A DNA stretch of 35,697 nucleotides, from IMG/VR virus record IMGVR_UViG_3300046167_000254, positions 1-35,697 of that record; one strand, written 5' to 3'. How positions within the stretch are numbered: the stretch's first letter is position 1; every line of letters begins with the position of its first letter. Made by a program: the position numbers and the translations under genes. The stretch comes from a virus. Shown piece after piece: positions 1 to 6,217 of the stretch. Below the pieces are notes generated by a model. The model did not search any database and was not told the origin of the DNA. It was given only the letters and a program-made list of their open reading frames with translations.

Positions 1-140
1 ATAGCTGGCGTAGAGCTAAACTTAGCGTTTTTCCAGTGGTACAATGATGACGTTGCGACTGTCTTAACAGCGCTTGATGATATAGCAGGCAGTTCATGGT
101 ATGCCTTATTCGATAGTTCTTCGCTTGGTATTATCTGCAT
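1..140 (-). CDS. RecE/Exo8-like exonuclease, N-terminal part (gene continues at the right end of the window)
   Basis: An ATG at 140 behind a GGAGAATTAA ribosome site opens 46 codons that run off the left edge. The right edge (35697 to 35045) carries the rest of a PD-(D/E)XK exonuclease that lacks its own start. Joined across the ends, the reading continues into a Gly-Ser-Ala-Phe-His segment typical of this family, provided one T of a five-T run at the junction is removed. The whole protein would be about 263 aa. The N-terminus (MQIIPSEELSNKAYHELPAI) with a following SSSAVK segment resembles the start of DUF3799/Exo8-type nucleases. The gene follows RuvC by 18 bases, in the same minus-strand operon. 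Confidence 0.75.
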   Translation of the reverse strand, partial: MQIIPSEELSNKAYHELPAISSSAVKTVATSSLYHWKNAKFSSTPA

Positions 141-158
141 TTAATTCTCCTATAATAA

Positions 159-629
159 TTATTTATTTAAAACTTCCGCACCATAAAGTGCAATTAAACT
201 AGCCTCCGCACGCCCATCATCTTTTTTACGTGCGAACCTCTCATAATGGTCTGGAAATCTTTGAATAGCAAGTTGGCGGCTCGTATCTTTATCAGAAGAT
301 AAATTAAAGTGTTTCTTCCACTTGCTAGGCGTAACTAAATGCATGGGCGTCTTATTAGCTGCCACACACGCAATCAACGCGCCGTATCCCATACCAAACC
401 TAAATGTAGCAACAGATGATTGACCTGGCCTTGATGCAACTTGCTCAATCACAGCCATTCTATCTTTGGCCTCTGGTTCTAACAAATGTAATAACGAATG
501 AACATCTATCTCAATTTTTCCACGATTATTAAGTATGGTGGGCATATCTTGCACGTCTAAATCTTTAGTGCGCGTGCAATAATGTGCAATTGCACCAGAG
601 AAGCCCGGATCAACGCCAACGACAATCAT
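159..629 (-). CDS. RuvC-like Holliday junction resolvase
   Basis: This 156-aa protein has the RNase H-fold signature of phage RuvC-like resolvases. GVDPGFSGAIA near the N-terminus supplies the first catalytic Asp, VIEQV around residue 63 supplies the Glu, and a C-terminal Lys-Lys-Asp-Asp-Gly-Arg-Ala-Glu-Ala segment supplies the last acidic residues. Such enzymes cut four-way junctions and branched DNA formed by replication and recombination, clearing concatemers before packaging. Its start codon overlaps the stop of the upstream ribbon-helix-helix gene (ATGA), and the exonuclease gene follows. Resolvase, exonuclease and SSB therefore form one replication/recombination operon. The fold assignment is strong; the exact substrate is inferred. 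Confidence 0.85.
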   Translation of the reverse strand: MIVVGVDPGFSGAIAHYCTRTKDLDVQDMPTILNNRGKIEIDVHSLLHLLEPEAKDRMAVIEQVASRPGQSSVATFRFGMGYGALIACVAANKTPMHLVTPSKWKKHFNLSSDKDTSRQLAIQRFPDHYERFARKKDDGRAEASLIALYGAEVLNK

Positions 630-826
630 TCGTCGCTATCCATTGCAATCAACTCAGCTTCGATTTCCGCGTCTGGCTTTGCAACTTCTACGCCTAGCTT
701 TGTTGCTTCCATATATGAAGCCCTACGAACAAAGGAACTAAATGGCAGCGCTGATTTATGTGCTGCCTCTGCCACAGCATCATACTGCTGCTCACTAAAA
801 TTTATTAATACTCTCTTATCAACCAT
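626..826 (-). CDS. Small ribbon-helix-helix-like DNA-binding protein
   Basis: A 66-aa protein. I start it at the ATG at 826 rather than further upstream because AAGGAGAC lies six bases before this ATG. The N-terminus (MVDKRVLINFSEQQYDAV) is a short strand followed by two helices with the Ser-Ser-Phe-Val-Arg-Arg turn expected of the MetJ/Arc/CopG class. The tail is acidic. It is the first leftward gene after the divergent control region, so it could autoregulate and control the rightward early promoter. It overlaps the resolvase gene by four bases. DNA binding is inferred from the pattern; no target is known. Confidence 0.6.
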   Translation of the reverse strand: MVDKRVLINFSEQQYDAVAEAAHKSALPFSSFVRRASYMEATKLGVEVAKPDAEIEAELIAMDSDE

Positions 827-892
827 TTTAAGTCTCCTTGGGTCTGATAAAACCAGCAATAAAGCAATACAAACAGATGCACAAGTACATTG

Positions 893-914
893 TGATATAT
901 AAATGATATATAAA
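893..914. repeat. Perfect tandem 11-bp repeat upstream of the early promoter
   Basis: TGATATATAAA occurs twice back to back (893-903 and 904-914), ending five bases before the -35 box of the rightward promoter. The 11-bp period is about one helical turn, so both copies face the same side of the DNA. That suits an operator for a small dimeric regulator or an AT-rich UP-like element. The divergently transcribed ribbon-helix-helix gene is an obvious candidate binder, by inference only. Confidence 0.6.
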
Positions 915-918
915 GTGT

Positions 919-946
919 TTGACCGCTACGCAAAAATGCTTATAAT
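919..946 (+). promoter_or_regulatory. Sigma-70-type promoter for the rightward early cluster
   Basis: TTGACC (919-924), a 16-base spacer and a consensus TATAAT (941-946) form the best sigma-70-type promoter I found. Transcription would start near 953. That makes an ATG at 957 almost leaderless and favours the start at 978 for the first gene. Host RNA polymerase use fits the absence of a phage RNA polymerase gene. Confidence 0.75.
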
Positions 947-977
947 GGCTGTATAAATGCAAAATATGAGGAAATAT

Positions 978-1271
978 ATGATGACAAAATATGCAGTAAT
1001 AGCAAATCTAACCATTGCTGATCAAACAAAATTGGGCTTTGAGGTTAAGTCTAGGATTGTGTCTAATTATTGGAATCCATCAACAAAAGATAATCCTAGT
1101 AAACCCCTAATTGCGCTTTATGGCAATGAGCCAAAATTGTTTGACGATATTGATTCTGCGGATGCATTTGCAGAAAGGTTGCGTAGGTATAGATATGATG
1201 GTCAACAAATCACAGTAGCTTGGTTTGAGGTGGTTAAATATTCTCATAAGTTACTTGAGGAGACAGTATAA
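978..1271 (+). CDS. Hypothetical early protein (97 aa)
   Basis: First gene behind the strong promoter. In-frame ATGs lie at 957, 966, 978 and 981. I choose 978 (or 981) because GAGGA at 968-972 sits just upstream, and 957 would fall at the transcription start. The protein is a small mixed alpha/beta chain without a recognisable domain; it is aromatic-rich in its middle and has no signal peptide. Its stop overlaps the next ATG (TAATG), so the cluster is translationally coupled. Position suggests an early host-takeover or regulatory role, but that is inference; the function is unknown. Confidence 0.65.
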   Translation: MMTKYAVIANLTIADQTKLGFEVKSRIVSNYWNPSTKDNPSKPLIALYGNEPKLFDDIDSADAFAERLRRYRYDGQQITVAWFEVVKYSHKLLEETV

Positions 1272-1387
1272 TGAACACTACAATGATAATTGACGGATTG
1301 GCTATGGCGTTATTTGCTGTAGCCGCCGTACATCTGCCAGAGATTATAGTTTTTCTGGATCAATATATTAATGTTTGGGGGAGATAA
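1271..1387 (+). CDS. Small single-pass membrane protein (38 aa)
   Basis: The ATG overlaps the previous stop (TAATG at 1269-1273) and the TAA stop overlaps the next ATG at 1387, so it sits exactly between coupled genes. The product is mostly one hydrophobic helix (Met-Ala-Leu-Phe-Ala-Val-Ala-Ala-Val around residues 12-20, then Ile-Ile-Val-Phe-Leu) with a short polar tail. GGAG lies shortly upstream. Small phage membrane peptides of this kind can be holin-like, exclusion or signalling peptides. Nothing here distinguishes between these, and it shares no motif I recognise. Confidence 0.55.
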   Translation: MNTTMIIDGLAMALFAVAAVHLPEIIVFLDQYINVWGR

Positions 1388-1611
1388 TGACATTCTACAC
1401 AACACTCATTCTAACTTACGTTATTGGCGGCGTGGAGTTGAGCAATGACACAATGTATCGCAGCGCAATGGAATGCGGCAAAGCACTGCCAGCTAAGTAT
1501 GCACCATATGCACATTTGGATAGCATGGCGCAGTGCATCGAGACAAACTATGTCAGCTCTGCAAAAATTACAACAAAGCCAGCGCTTAGACCAGAAGGAT
1601 TATCGTTATGA
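1387..1611 (+). CDS. Small probably exported protein (74 aa)
   Basis: I place the start at the ATG at 1387, which overlaps the previous stop and follows GGGGGAGA, rather than at an in-frame start at 1375. The first 20 residues (MTFYTTLILTYVIGGVELSN) are hydrophobic and could be an uncleaved anchor or a weak signal peptide. The rest is polar and holds two Cys (in MECGK and AQCIE) that could pair in the periplasm. The stop overlaps the next ATG at 1608. No family is recognised. Together with the preceding membrane peptide it suggests early envelope modification, by inference. Confidence 0.55.
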   Translation: MTFYTTLILTYVIGGVELSNDTMYRSAMECGKALPAKYAPYAHLDSMAQCIETNYVSSAKITTKPALRPEGLSL

Positions 1612-1757
1612 AAACATTAACCAAAGAAAAATTGGAAAGCATAATGGATGATGTTTTTGCTAGACATGTTAAATCAATACAAAAGCCAAAGCGCACAGTA
1701 ATGCCGGCGCTCGATGATAATGGTAAATTTATATATAATGAGGAACAAAATGATTGA
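1608..1757 (+). CDS. Hypothetical small protein (49 aa)
   Basis: Starts at the ATG overlapping the previous stop (ATGA, 1608-1611) and ends at 1757, just before the next gene. The product begins MKTLTKEKLESIMDDVFARH and is charged and helical in its first half. A basic patch (Lys-Pro-Lys-Arg) follows, then an acidic C-terminus. No domain is recognised. Support comes from tight coupling on both sides and from filling the gap in an otherwise continuous cluster. Confidence 0.5.
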   Translation: MKTLTKEKLESIMDDVFARHVKSIQKPKRTVMPALDDNGKFIYNEEQND

Positions 1758-1768
1758 GGAGAATATAA

Positions 1769-1966
1769 ATGGCAATGTCAGCAAAGGACGTACACAAGTC
1801 AGTGAGACGCCTGCAAAAGATGAACCGGGAAATAATCAAAGACATGGAGACGCCAGACCCCACACGCAATCGTGGTTATTACCGGTGGTTCATGCAGGAA
1901 CAAGGTGCGATATTGGACAATCTCGAGCAGCGCCTTACCCTTATGCGACGTTCGAAAAAACCATAG
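1769..1966 (+). CDS. Hypothetical helical early protein (65 aa)
   Basis: GAGGAGA precedes the ATG at 1769 by about six bases, a good ribosome site. The protein is strongly charged and helical: two amphipathic helices rich in Arg, Lys and Glu, joined near a Thr-Pro-Asp-Pro turn, ending in Arg-Arg-Ser-Lys-Lys-Pro. It could be a small nucleic-acid-binding or protein-binding factor, but no family is recognised. A second frame is also open over this stretch. I prefer this frame because of its ribosome site and because the other-frame gene has a better start at 1972. Confidence 0.55.
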   Translation: MAMSAKDVHKSVRRLQKMNREIIKDMETPDPTRNRGYYRWFMQEQGAILDNLEQRLTLMRRSKKP

Positions 1967-1971
1967 AAGCA

Positions 1972-2388
1972 ATGAAAGGCCAGACAAAGAGCGTGCGAGA
2001 CGAAATGATGTACGCACATTTACTTTACACGTTTGAGAAAGAGCAAATCAGGCGCGGCTTGAGAAATAAAATAAATAAAACTTTCGAGAGGCCACGACAG
2101 ATCACAGTTAATAAAGCATCACATAAGAATTTTGTGTCTGACAACGATCTGAGAAAGATTAAACCCATACCTCAAAAGAAGTACGATGCTATACTAAAGC
2201 ATATGAAGAGCAGCAAACGCTACACAACCACTATGATAGCGTTAAGCAGTGGCATTGGCGTATCAGACATAGCTTGGACGCTTAACGTCATGTATCGTCA
2301 AAAATTAGTTGATCGTGTTTACGAGAAAACCACACCCATCATAGGTAATGCCGGGGCAAAGTCTCTGCGTTACGTTTACTTCAAGTAA
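1972..2388 (+). CDS. Winged-helix-like DNA-binding protein (138 aa)
   Basis: The frame is open from 1714, but the ATG at 1972, six bases after the previous stop and behind an AGAAG site, is the likely start. The upstream part would overlap two other genes out of frame. The N-terminal half is basic. Residues from about 70 on (starting PIPQKKYDAILKHMK) look like a winged helix: helix, Thr-Met-Ile-Ala-Leu-Ser-Ser-Gly helix-turn-helix core, then Val-Asp-Arg-Val-Tyr-Glu-Lys wing. It is the last gene of the rightward cluster and may regulate early transcription or replication. DNA binding is inferred from pattern only. Confidence 0.6.
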   Translation: MKGQTKSVRDEMMYAHLLYTFEKEQIRRGLRNKINKTFERPRQITVNKASHKNFVSDNDLRKIKPIPQKKYDAILKHMKSSKRYTTTMIALSSGIGVSDIAWTLNVMYRQKLVDRVYEKTTPIIGNAGAKSLRYVYFK

Positions 2389-2402
2389 AGATAAATATAT
2401 CG

Positions 2403-2432
2403 TGTGGGCAAATCATGCCCGAATTGCCCACA
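2403..2432 (+). terminator. Inverted repeat ending the rightward cluster
   Basis: TGTGGGCAA (2403-2411) and TTGCCCACA (2424-2432) form a perfect 9-bp stem with a 12-base loop, 14 bases after the stop of the last rightward gene. The following bases are AT-rich but not a clean T-run. It probably acts as a terminator or an mRNA 3' end. Confidence 0.55.
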
Positions 2433-2493
2433 ATACTTAATATTAAATATAGCTAAAATTAACAAGCAATTTCAAAACATAATAAACAATAAA

Positions 2494-2515
2494 CCCACGG
2501 CGCTAAAACCGTGGG
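2494..2515. terminator. Convergent hairpin between rightward and leftward genes
   Basis: CCCACGG (2494-2500) and CCGTGGG (2509-2515) form a perfect 7-bp GC-rich stem with an 8-base loop. On the minus strand the stem is followed by a T-rich stretch (TTTATTGTTTATT), so it can terminate leftward transcription from the lysis region and back up the rightward terminator. The rest of 2389-2556 is AT-rich and holds no gene I can see. Confidence 0.6.
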
Positions 2516-2556
2516 CATATCGAGATATTATACACTCTCTTTATACTACATTATAT

Positions 2557-2946
2557 TTAAATTTCAAAGCTTTTTATTACTTGATTTAATAATTTCTCTT
2601 CATCTACAAATGCTTCTGGATATAATCGAGTTGATGTTTTTTTTATTACTGGATCATCACCTCTAGCCCAATATATTTTCTTTATATCATATGCCACCAA
2701 AGCGTACACATCAGACTTCTTATCCCTGACAGGCTGCGTATTCCATCTATATTGTGTGAGATTGCCTGATTTTCTGCTGGCTGTTTTAACTTGTAGGGTC
2801 AGCAATTTACCGCTTGGCGTTTTCAAATATGCATCATCAATTTCGTGTTGAACCAAGATGCATGAAATGCCAGCAAAAGATAATCTTGATAGAGCTAGAA
2901 ATTCACCAGCTCTACCAACATTATTATTATGCGTTGAGCCATTCAT
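2557..2946 (-). CDS. Putative PD-(D/E)XK-type nuclease (129 aa)
   Basis: I start at the ATG at 2946, which overlaps the end of the lysozyme gene by 20 bases. The frame is open further upstream, but only inside the lysozyme. Residues about 10-65 carry the layout of a PD-(D/E)XK core: a Gly-Arg-Ala-Gly-Glu-Phe helix, an Asp-Asp-Ala-Tyr segment, then Leu-Gln-Val-Lys-Thr-Ala, the usual strand with the catalytic Lys. It resembles small endonuclease-like or Hjc-like proteins. It is the last leftward gene, so it would be made late and could trim host or concatemer DNA. Activity and substrate are inferred. Confidence 0.55.
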   Translation of the reverse strand: MNGSTHNNNVGRAGEFLALSRLSFAGISCILVQHEIDDAYLKTPSGKLLTLQVKTASRKSGNLTQYRWNTQPVRDKKSDVYALVAYDIKKIYWARGDDPVIKKTSTRLYPEAFVDEEKLLNQVIKSFEI

Positions 2947-3544
2947 AAATTTTGTTTGTCTCGCCTGTCCGGTCAACAATTCCATGTGTTCCACCGTTGA
3001 CTCGGCGTGTTATTTTTAAGATTGTCTCGTCATTCACACCGTCATCTGCAATGTTAAACAACTTGTTTTTCTCAAAGAACCATAATGCTGTATCAAAAGC
3101 ATAATCTGTGGATACCAAATCAGGGTCTGTCATTATCTCAGGTAAGCCCATGTCAGAGCTGAATAACCTGTAATTATTCTTCCCGGTCAACTGCAAGAAT
3201 CCGCGCCCAATATAAGTTGAGCCATCAGTTTCAGTGTTGTTCCCCATGCGCCCGCCGTAAACCTTGTTAGCTAGAGCTGATGGATTGCGCGAGTAACCTT
3301 CGCAAGACGCTAAGTCAGGGAAGCGGCTAGGCCAAACGCGCATCATACTGTCTGCGCTATAGTTTAAATTTTCCCTTGTATGACGCCAGTGACCGCTTTC
3401 GTGGCTTGCTTGACCCATCAGGTGCGCAGCTCTCTCATTAGATAGCTCGTAGTGTTTTGCGATGGCCTTTGCAGTGTTCTTACCAAAATGCCCATCAGCG
3501 CCTACTCCAACTTTTTCTTGGAGCTTTTTCATTGCTTCACTCAT
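2927..3544 (-). CDS. Endolysin, glycoside hydrolase family 19 with N-terminal peptidoglycan-binding-like segment
   Basis: A 205-aa lysis enzyme that cleaves the glycan backbone of peptidoglycan. The first 30 residues resemble a short peptidoglycan-binding fold (Leu-Gln-Glu-Lys-Val-Gly...Asp-Gly-His-Phe-Gly). The GH19 domain follows, with QASHESGHW (Glu49), ENLNYSA (Glu58) and YIGRGFLQLTGKNNY, the classic catalytic and substrate-groove motifs. I use the ATG at 3544 because it begins the folded part and abuts the previous stop; extending to 3595 only adds a basic tract. There is no signal peptide, so it depends on the holin two genes upstream. The next nuclease gene overlaps its 3' end. Confidence 0.9.
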   Translation of the reverse strand: MSEAMKKLQEKVGVGADGHFGKNTAKAIAKHYELSNERAAHLMGQASHESGHWRHTRENLNYSADSMMRVWPSRFPDLASCEGYSRNPSALANKVYGGRMGNNTETDGSTYIGRGFLQLTGKNNYRLFSSDMGLPEIMTDPDLVSTDYAFDTALWFFEKNKLFNIADDGVNDETILKITRRVNGGTHGIVDRTGETNKIYEWLNA

Positions 3545-3545
3545 G

Positions 3546-3701
3546 TTATTTCTTCTTTTTCTTTTTGGCAGTCTTAGCTGCCGCTTTAAATGCACCCGCA
3601 GTTGGTGCGCCTTTTGTACCGGGCTTACGCATCTTCTCGCCGCTACCAGCTTTGATGCGCTTACGTTTCTTTGCGATATTTCCGTATAATGAATTTACCA
3701 T
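3546..3701 (-). CDS. Small highly basic protein (51 aa)
   Basis: An ATG at 3701 preceded by GGAGATAATCT opens a 51-aa reading frame ending at 3546, two bases before the lysozyme start. The product begins MVNSLYGNIAKKRKRIKAGS and ends in a run of Lys after an Ala/Lys-rich stretch. It resembles other small Lys/Gly-rich proteins common in marine phages and could bind nucleic acid or act as a minor virion protein; this is inference. It lies between holin and lysozyme without gaps, which supports it as real. Confidence 0.6.
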   Translation of the reverse strand: MVNSLYGNIAKKRKRIKAGSGEKMRKPGTKGAPTAGAFKAAAKTAKKKKKK

Positions 3702-3711
3702 AGATTATCTC

Positions 3712-4116
3712 CTATTTCTCAATTTTCTTTAACTTCTCTATTGACCTCATTCCGCCTAATCCGAGCATTCCCATCATCACAGTCATAAGTGAACCCATAT
3801 CAAACTCTGGCAGCTCTGGTATGTCAATGCCAGCAGCAGTTACACCAAACACAATCAATGGCTGTAAAACAAAGTGATAAGCAAAAGCTACACCACACAC
3901 CCAACCTATGAATGGACGCCATCCACCTTTGAATAGTGAGCCAGACGCGGCTTCAGCTTTGTTTATTTCAAGCTGACCCATTAGGGCTTGCTGGGCATGG
4001 TTATCTGACATCGTGGCGATCTCATGGGCTAATGCAGCCTTTTGATCTTTATCTTCAATTACCTTATCTAACAGGCCAGTTACTGGGCCTATTAAATTAT
4101 TTACGAGACTCATCAT
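3712..4116 (-). CDS. Holin, 3TM family
   Basis: This 134-aa protein matches the 3TM holin family first noted in gene transfer agents. An amphipathic N-terminal half (residues 1-60) is followed by the hallmark GGWRPFIGWVCGVAFAYHF stretch running into Leu-Gln-Pro-Leu around residues 64-88. A second membrane stretch rich in Met and Gly follows at about 105-125, with a basic tail. Holins open the inner membrane so that the endolysin reaches the wall; the GH19 enzyme lies two genes downstream. The start overlaps the end of the EF-hand membrane gene by 20 bases. Confidence 0.85.
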   Translation of the reverse strand: MMSLVNNLIGPVTGLLDKVIEDKDQKAALAHEIATMSDNHAQQALMGQLEINKAEAASGSLFKGGWRPFIGWVCGVAFAYHFVLQPLIVFGVTAAGIDIPELPEFDMGSLMTVMMGMLGLGGMRSIEKLKKIEK

Positions 4117-4429
4117 TTTGTTTACCTTTCGCTAATGCGTTAGCACCAAAGAATACGCTCACTATGCCTGCAACAGACACAAAGTAAATGCTTGCCATAG
4201 AGCCTAATATCTTGGCGGCTTCTGTTAAACTAAATACATCCGCTAGAATGACTGCAAAGGGGTATAGGAGCATCCCTGACAGGGCGTACCACGTCATCTT
4301 GCGTTGTGCATCACGTTGGGCGTCTTCATCTTGCATTCGTAAGCGTCTATCTTCAAGAGCCATACGATCCCATTCGGCTTGATCTATTGACCCGTTTCCA
4401 TCCACGTCAAACTTTTTAAACTCATCCAT
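4097..4429 (-). CDS. EF-hand protein with two membrane helices
   Basis: A 110-aa protein. Residues 8-19 form a canonical Ca2+-binding EF-hand loop (DVDGNGSIDQAE) with ligands Asp8, Asp10, Asn12, Ser14, Asp16 and Glu19. A charged helix follows, then two hydrophobic segments at about 47-67 and 73-97. Only one EF-hand is visible, so it may dimerise. It sits directly before the holin and overlaps it, so a role in lysis timing or membrane sensing is plausible but unproven. I recall similar EF-hand membrane proteins in marine myoviruses, but none with a function I know. Confidence 0.75.
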   Translation of the reverse strand: MDEFKKFDVDGNGSIDQAEWDRMALEDRRLRMQDEDAQRDAQRKMTWYALSGMLLYPFAVILADVFSLTEAAKILGSMASIYFVSVAGIVSVFFGANALAKGKQNDESRK

Positions 4430-4437
4430 ATTTTCAC

Positions 4438-4947
4438 CTAATCTGCTAATGGGTTATCCAATGCTCTTTGTAATTTATCCATCAATCTTTCTTCTAGCTC
4501 TTTCATTGAGCCACTTTGGGAAACTCTAACACGTTCACGCTGATTTTCAAAGCGTACCTCCGCATCATCTATCATAGACCTTACTTTGTCTTCCGATTCA
4601 CGCACCATATCTTCAATACGATCTGTCTGTTGCTCAATGCGTAATATATCGTCTTTCAGGCCATTCTTTATGTCTCTGGTGTATTCTACGCTTTCTTCTA
4701 CCTTTTCAGATATGCCAACTATCTTTGCATCCATCACATTCATGTTTTGCTGATATGCTTCTATATCTAACCCTGCTACAGCTTCTATTTTTTGATACAA
4801 GACAAAGCCTCCATATAAGCCGCCAACGATAGTAGATAGGAAAGCAAATATAGCCATAATAGAACCAGCAGTTAATCGCATACCACCAGCTTTAATCTGG
4901 CGGTCTGCTAATCCATCTATATCACTTGCTATCTTAGTCGTATCCAT
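4438..4947 (-). CDS. Membrane-anchored coiled-coil protein (169 aa)
   Basis: A short cytoplasmic segment is followed by one hydrophobic helix (about residues 28-52, Ala-Gly-Ser-Ile-Met-Ala...Gly-Gly-Leu-Tyr-Gly-Gly-Phe-Val-Leu). A long heptad-rich, charged coiled coil follows (about 60-165). This is an N-in, C-out bitopic layout reminiscent of i-spanins or division/secretion coiled-coil proteins. No outer-membrane lipoprotein partner with a lipobox was seen nested or downstream, so the spanin idea is weak. Its ATG overlaps the stop of the preceding exported protein, and the EF-hand gene follows nine bases later. Confidence 0.7.
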   Translation of the reverse strand: MDTTKIASDIDGLADRQIKAGGMRLTAGSIMAIFAFLSTIVGGLYGGFVLYQKIEAVAGLDIEAYQQNMNVMDAKIVGISEKVEESVEYTRDIKNGLKDDILRIEQQTDRIEDMVRESEDKVRSMIDDAEVRFENQRERVRVSQSGSMKELEERLMDKLQRALDNPLAD

Positions 4948-5345
4948 CAGTTTTCAAAGTCCATCTCATTGCCTTTTTCTTGCAGGCTTTTTAATTGAGC
5001 TAATTCATCACGTAGCATTTGTATCTCAAGCCTACGCTGCGTAAGTTCTACTTGGTATAGGTCATCACAGTTTATGCGTGATCTAGGTTTATCTAATGGT
5101 ATAACTATGCGGGCATATACACCAATATCCTTTGCCCTGTCTATTGTGTCAAAGCTAGATAAAACGCCCGTGACGCCATACTCAAGGTTTATTCCACCTC
5201 CAACTGCGTTACTGCAATCAAGATTACCAGCGCGAAACCTGTCACTCTGGTAGTTCATTGGTGGATTTGGCAAAGATAAACTAAGATTACTACTTTCAGC
5301 TAACGCAGCGCCGCCAATTATGGATAAAATGACTGCATATTTCAT
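4947..5345 (-). CDS. Exported protein with C-terminal coiled coil (132 aa)
   Basis: The N-terminus (MKYAVILSIIGGAALAES) is a textbook Sec signal peptide with an Ala-Leu-Ala cleavage site near residue 16. The mature part holds two Cys (in LDCSNA and INCDDL), a Gly-rich beta-looking middle and a C-terminal coiled coil (about 95-125, Arg-Arg-Leu-Glu-Ile-Gln-Met-Leu-Arg-Asp-Glu). The fold suggests a periplasmic or outer-membrane-associated protein. The gene follows the chaperone-like exported gene with no gap and overlaps the coiled-coil membrane gene by one base. The function is unknown. Confidence 0.7.
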   Translation of the reverse strand: MKYAVILSIIGGAALAESSNLSLSLPNPPMNYQSDRFRAGNLDCSNAVGGGINLEYGVTGVLSSFDTIDRAKDIGVYARIVIPLDKPRSRINCDDLYQVELTQRRLEIQMLRDELAQLKSLQEKGNEMDFEN

Positions 5346-5729
5346 TTAGTTTCCTCCATTAATTTTTGAGCATATTCTTGAAGAAATAAGCGTTCTTGTT
5401 CCGCGTGACTTAACAACCTTAGATATTGTGCAAACGTACAATGGGTTATTTAAATCTGATCTTCTAATATACACCTCAAAGTCTCTTCTCTCTTTATGGT
5501 CAACTTTCATAATTCTATATGTAGAAGAAAATGGCATACTGTTAAAGTCTAAATCAAACAGCTCGATCTGGTAGTATTTAACGTCTTCACGCTGGTTAAA
5601 TAAAGATAGCTGAACTTTCATCACGCCAGATACATGAGATGGTTTTAGCTTTGGATAGGCTGGCGTCATCTCATGTGCATGAACTATAGACGCCAAGCCT
5701 ATGAATAATATGGATAATTTATTTAGCAA
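5346..5729 (-). CDS. Exported Ig-like, possibly periplasmic-chaperone-like protein (127 aa)
   Basis: A signal peptide (MLNKLSILFIGLASIVHAHE, cut near residue 18) precedes an approximately 108-residue all-beta mature domain. Alternating hydrophobics in the Val-Lys-Val-Gln-Leu-Ser-Leu-Phe, Tyr-Tyr-Gln-Ile-Glu-Leu-Phe-Asp and Phe-Glu-Val-Tyr-Ile segments resemble an Ig-like sandwich such as the N-terminal domain of fimbrial chaperones. Two Cys (YVCTI and RICSK) may pair. It overlaps the preceding pilin-like exported gene by 11 bases, and that pairing strengthens a subunit/chaperone reading. The chaperone role is inference from fold-like patterns and context; no usher gene is present. Confidence 0.65.
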   Translation of the reverse strand: MLNKLSILFIGLASIVHAHEMTPAYPKLKPSHVSGVMKVQLSLFNQREDVKYYQIELFDLDFNSMPFSSTYRIMKVDHKERRDFEVYIRRSDLNNPLYVCTISKVVKSRGTRTLISSRICSKINGGN

Positions 5730-6210
5730 TGCATTCTGCTTGAACTACAGCGGTATATGTACCACCAGTAAAAGGCTTGGAGGCTGCATAAGTTGCAGTT
5801 GAAGATGTAGAAAACCAAGTAGAGCCTGCAACAGTTAAGTCAAATACAGTTGTATTATCGTAAACTACCTTTGCGCTATCATACCCACTCATGCCTGCGT
5901 CTGATGTTTTTGATACGCTTGTTGAGCCTGTCCACGTTACACTATCTGACAATGCTGGTGATGAGCTGAATGATGTAGGGTGTGTAATGTTTGCTGTATA
6001 ATAATCAGCAATAGCTACATCAAATCTAACCACTGGCAATACACCACCATCTGATGGAGCTGTACTTAGTGTACTTGCTGTAGGGTTTCCATATACCCCA
6101 GATTTATCTGTTTGTATCACGCACTTGGCGGCTACATTACCAACTATATCCACACTGCCTGCATAAGCAGGGAATGCACATACTGTAAGCATCATTGTAA
6201 AATATTTCAT
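5719..6210 (-). CDS. Exported pilin-like beta-sandwich protein (163 aa)
   Basis: A signal peptide (MKYFTMMLTVCAFPAYAGS, cut after Ala-Tyr-Ala) leads a Ser/Thr/Gly-rich all-beta mature chain. One Cys lies near its start (AAKCVI) and one at the very end (AECIAK), a pattern seen in DUF4402/fimbrial-type adhesin subunits. A C-terminal alternating strand (GGTYTAVVQAECIAK) resembles a donor-type strand. It may be displayed on the cell surface or be part of the virion. It overlaps the next exported gene, which looks chaperone-like. The family assignment is tentative and rests on pattern rather than a search. Confidence 0.65.
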   Translation of the reverse strand: MKYFTMMLTVCAFPAYAGSVDIVGNVAAKCVIQTDKSGVYGNPTASTLSTAPSDGGVLPVVRFDVAIADYYTANITHPTSFSSSPALSDSVTWTGSTSVSKTSDAGMSGYDSAKVVYDNTTVFDLTVAGSTWFSTSSTATYAASKPFTGGTYTAVVQAECIAK

Positions 6211-6217
6211 TTTAACC

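Noticed and set aside
2389-2556. A 61-aa frame from about 2404 in the convergent gap
   Set aside because: It lies across both terminator hairpins, has no ribosome site and shows no protein-like pattern.
4438-4947. Spanin assignment for the coiled-coil membrane protein
   Set aside because: Topology fits an i-spanin, but there is no lipobox-bearing o-spanin beside or inside it, so I left it as an unknown membrane protein.
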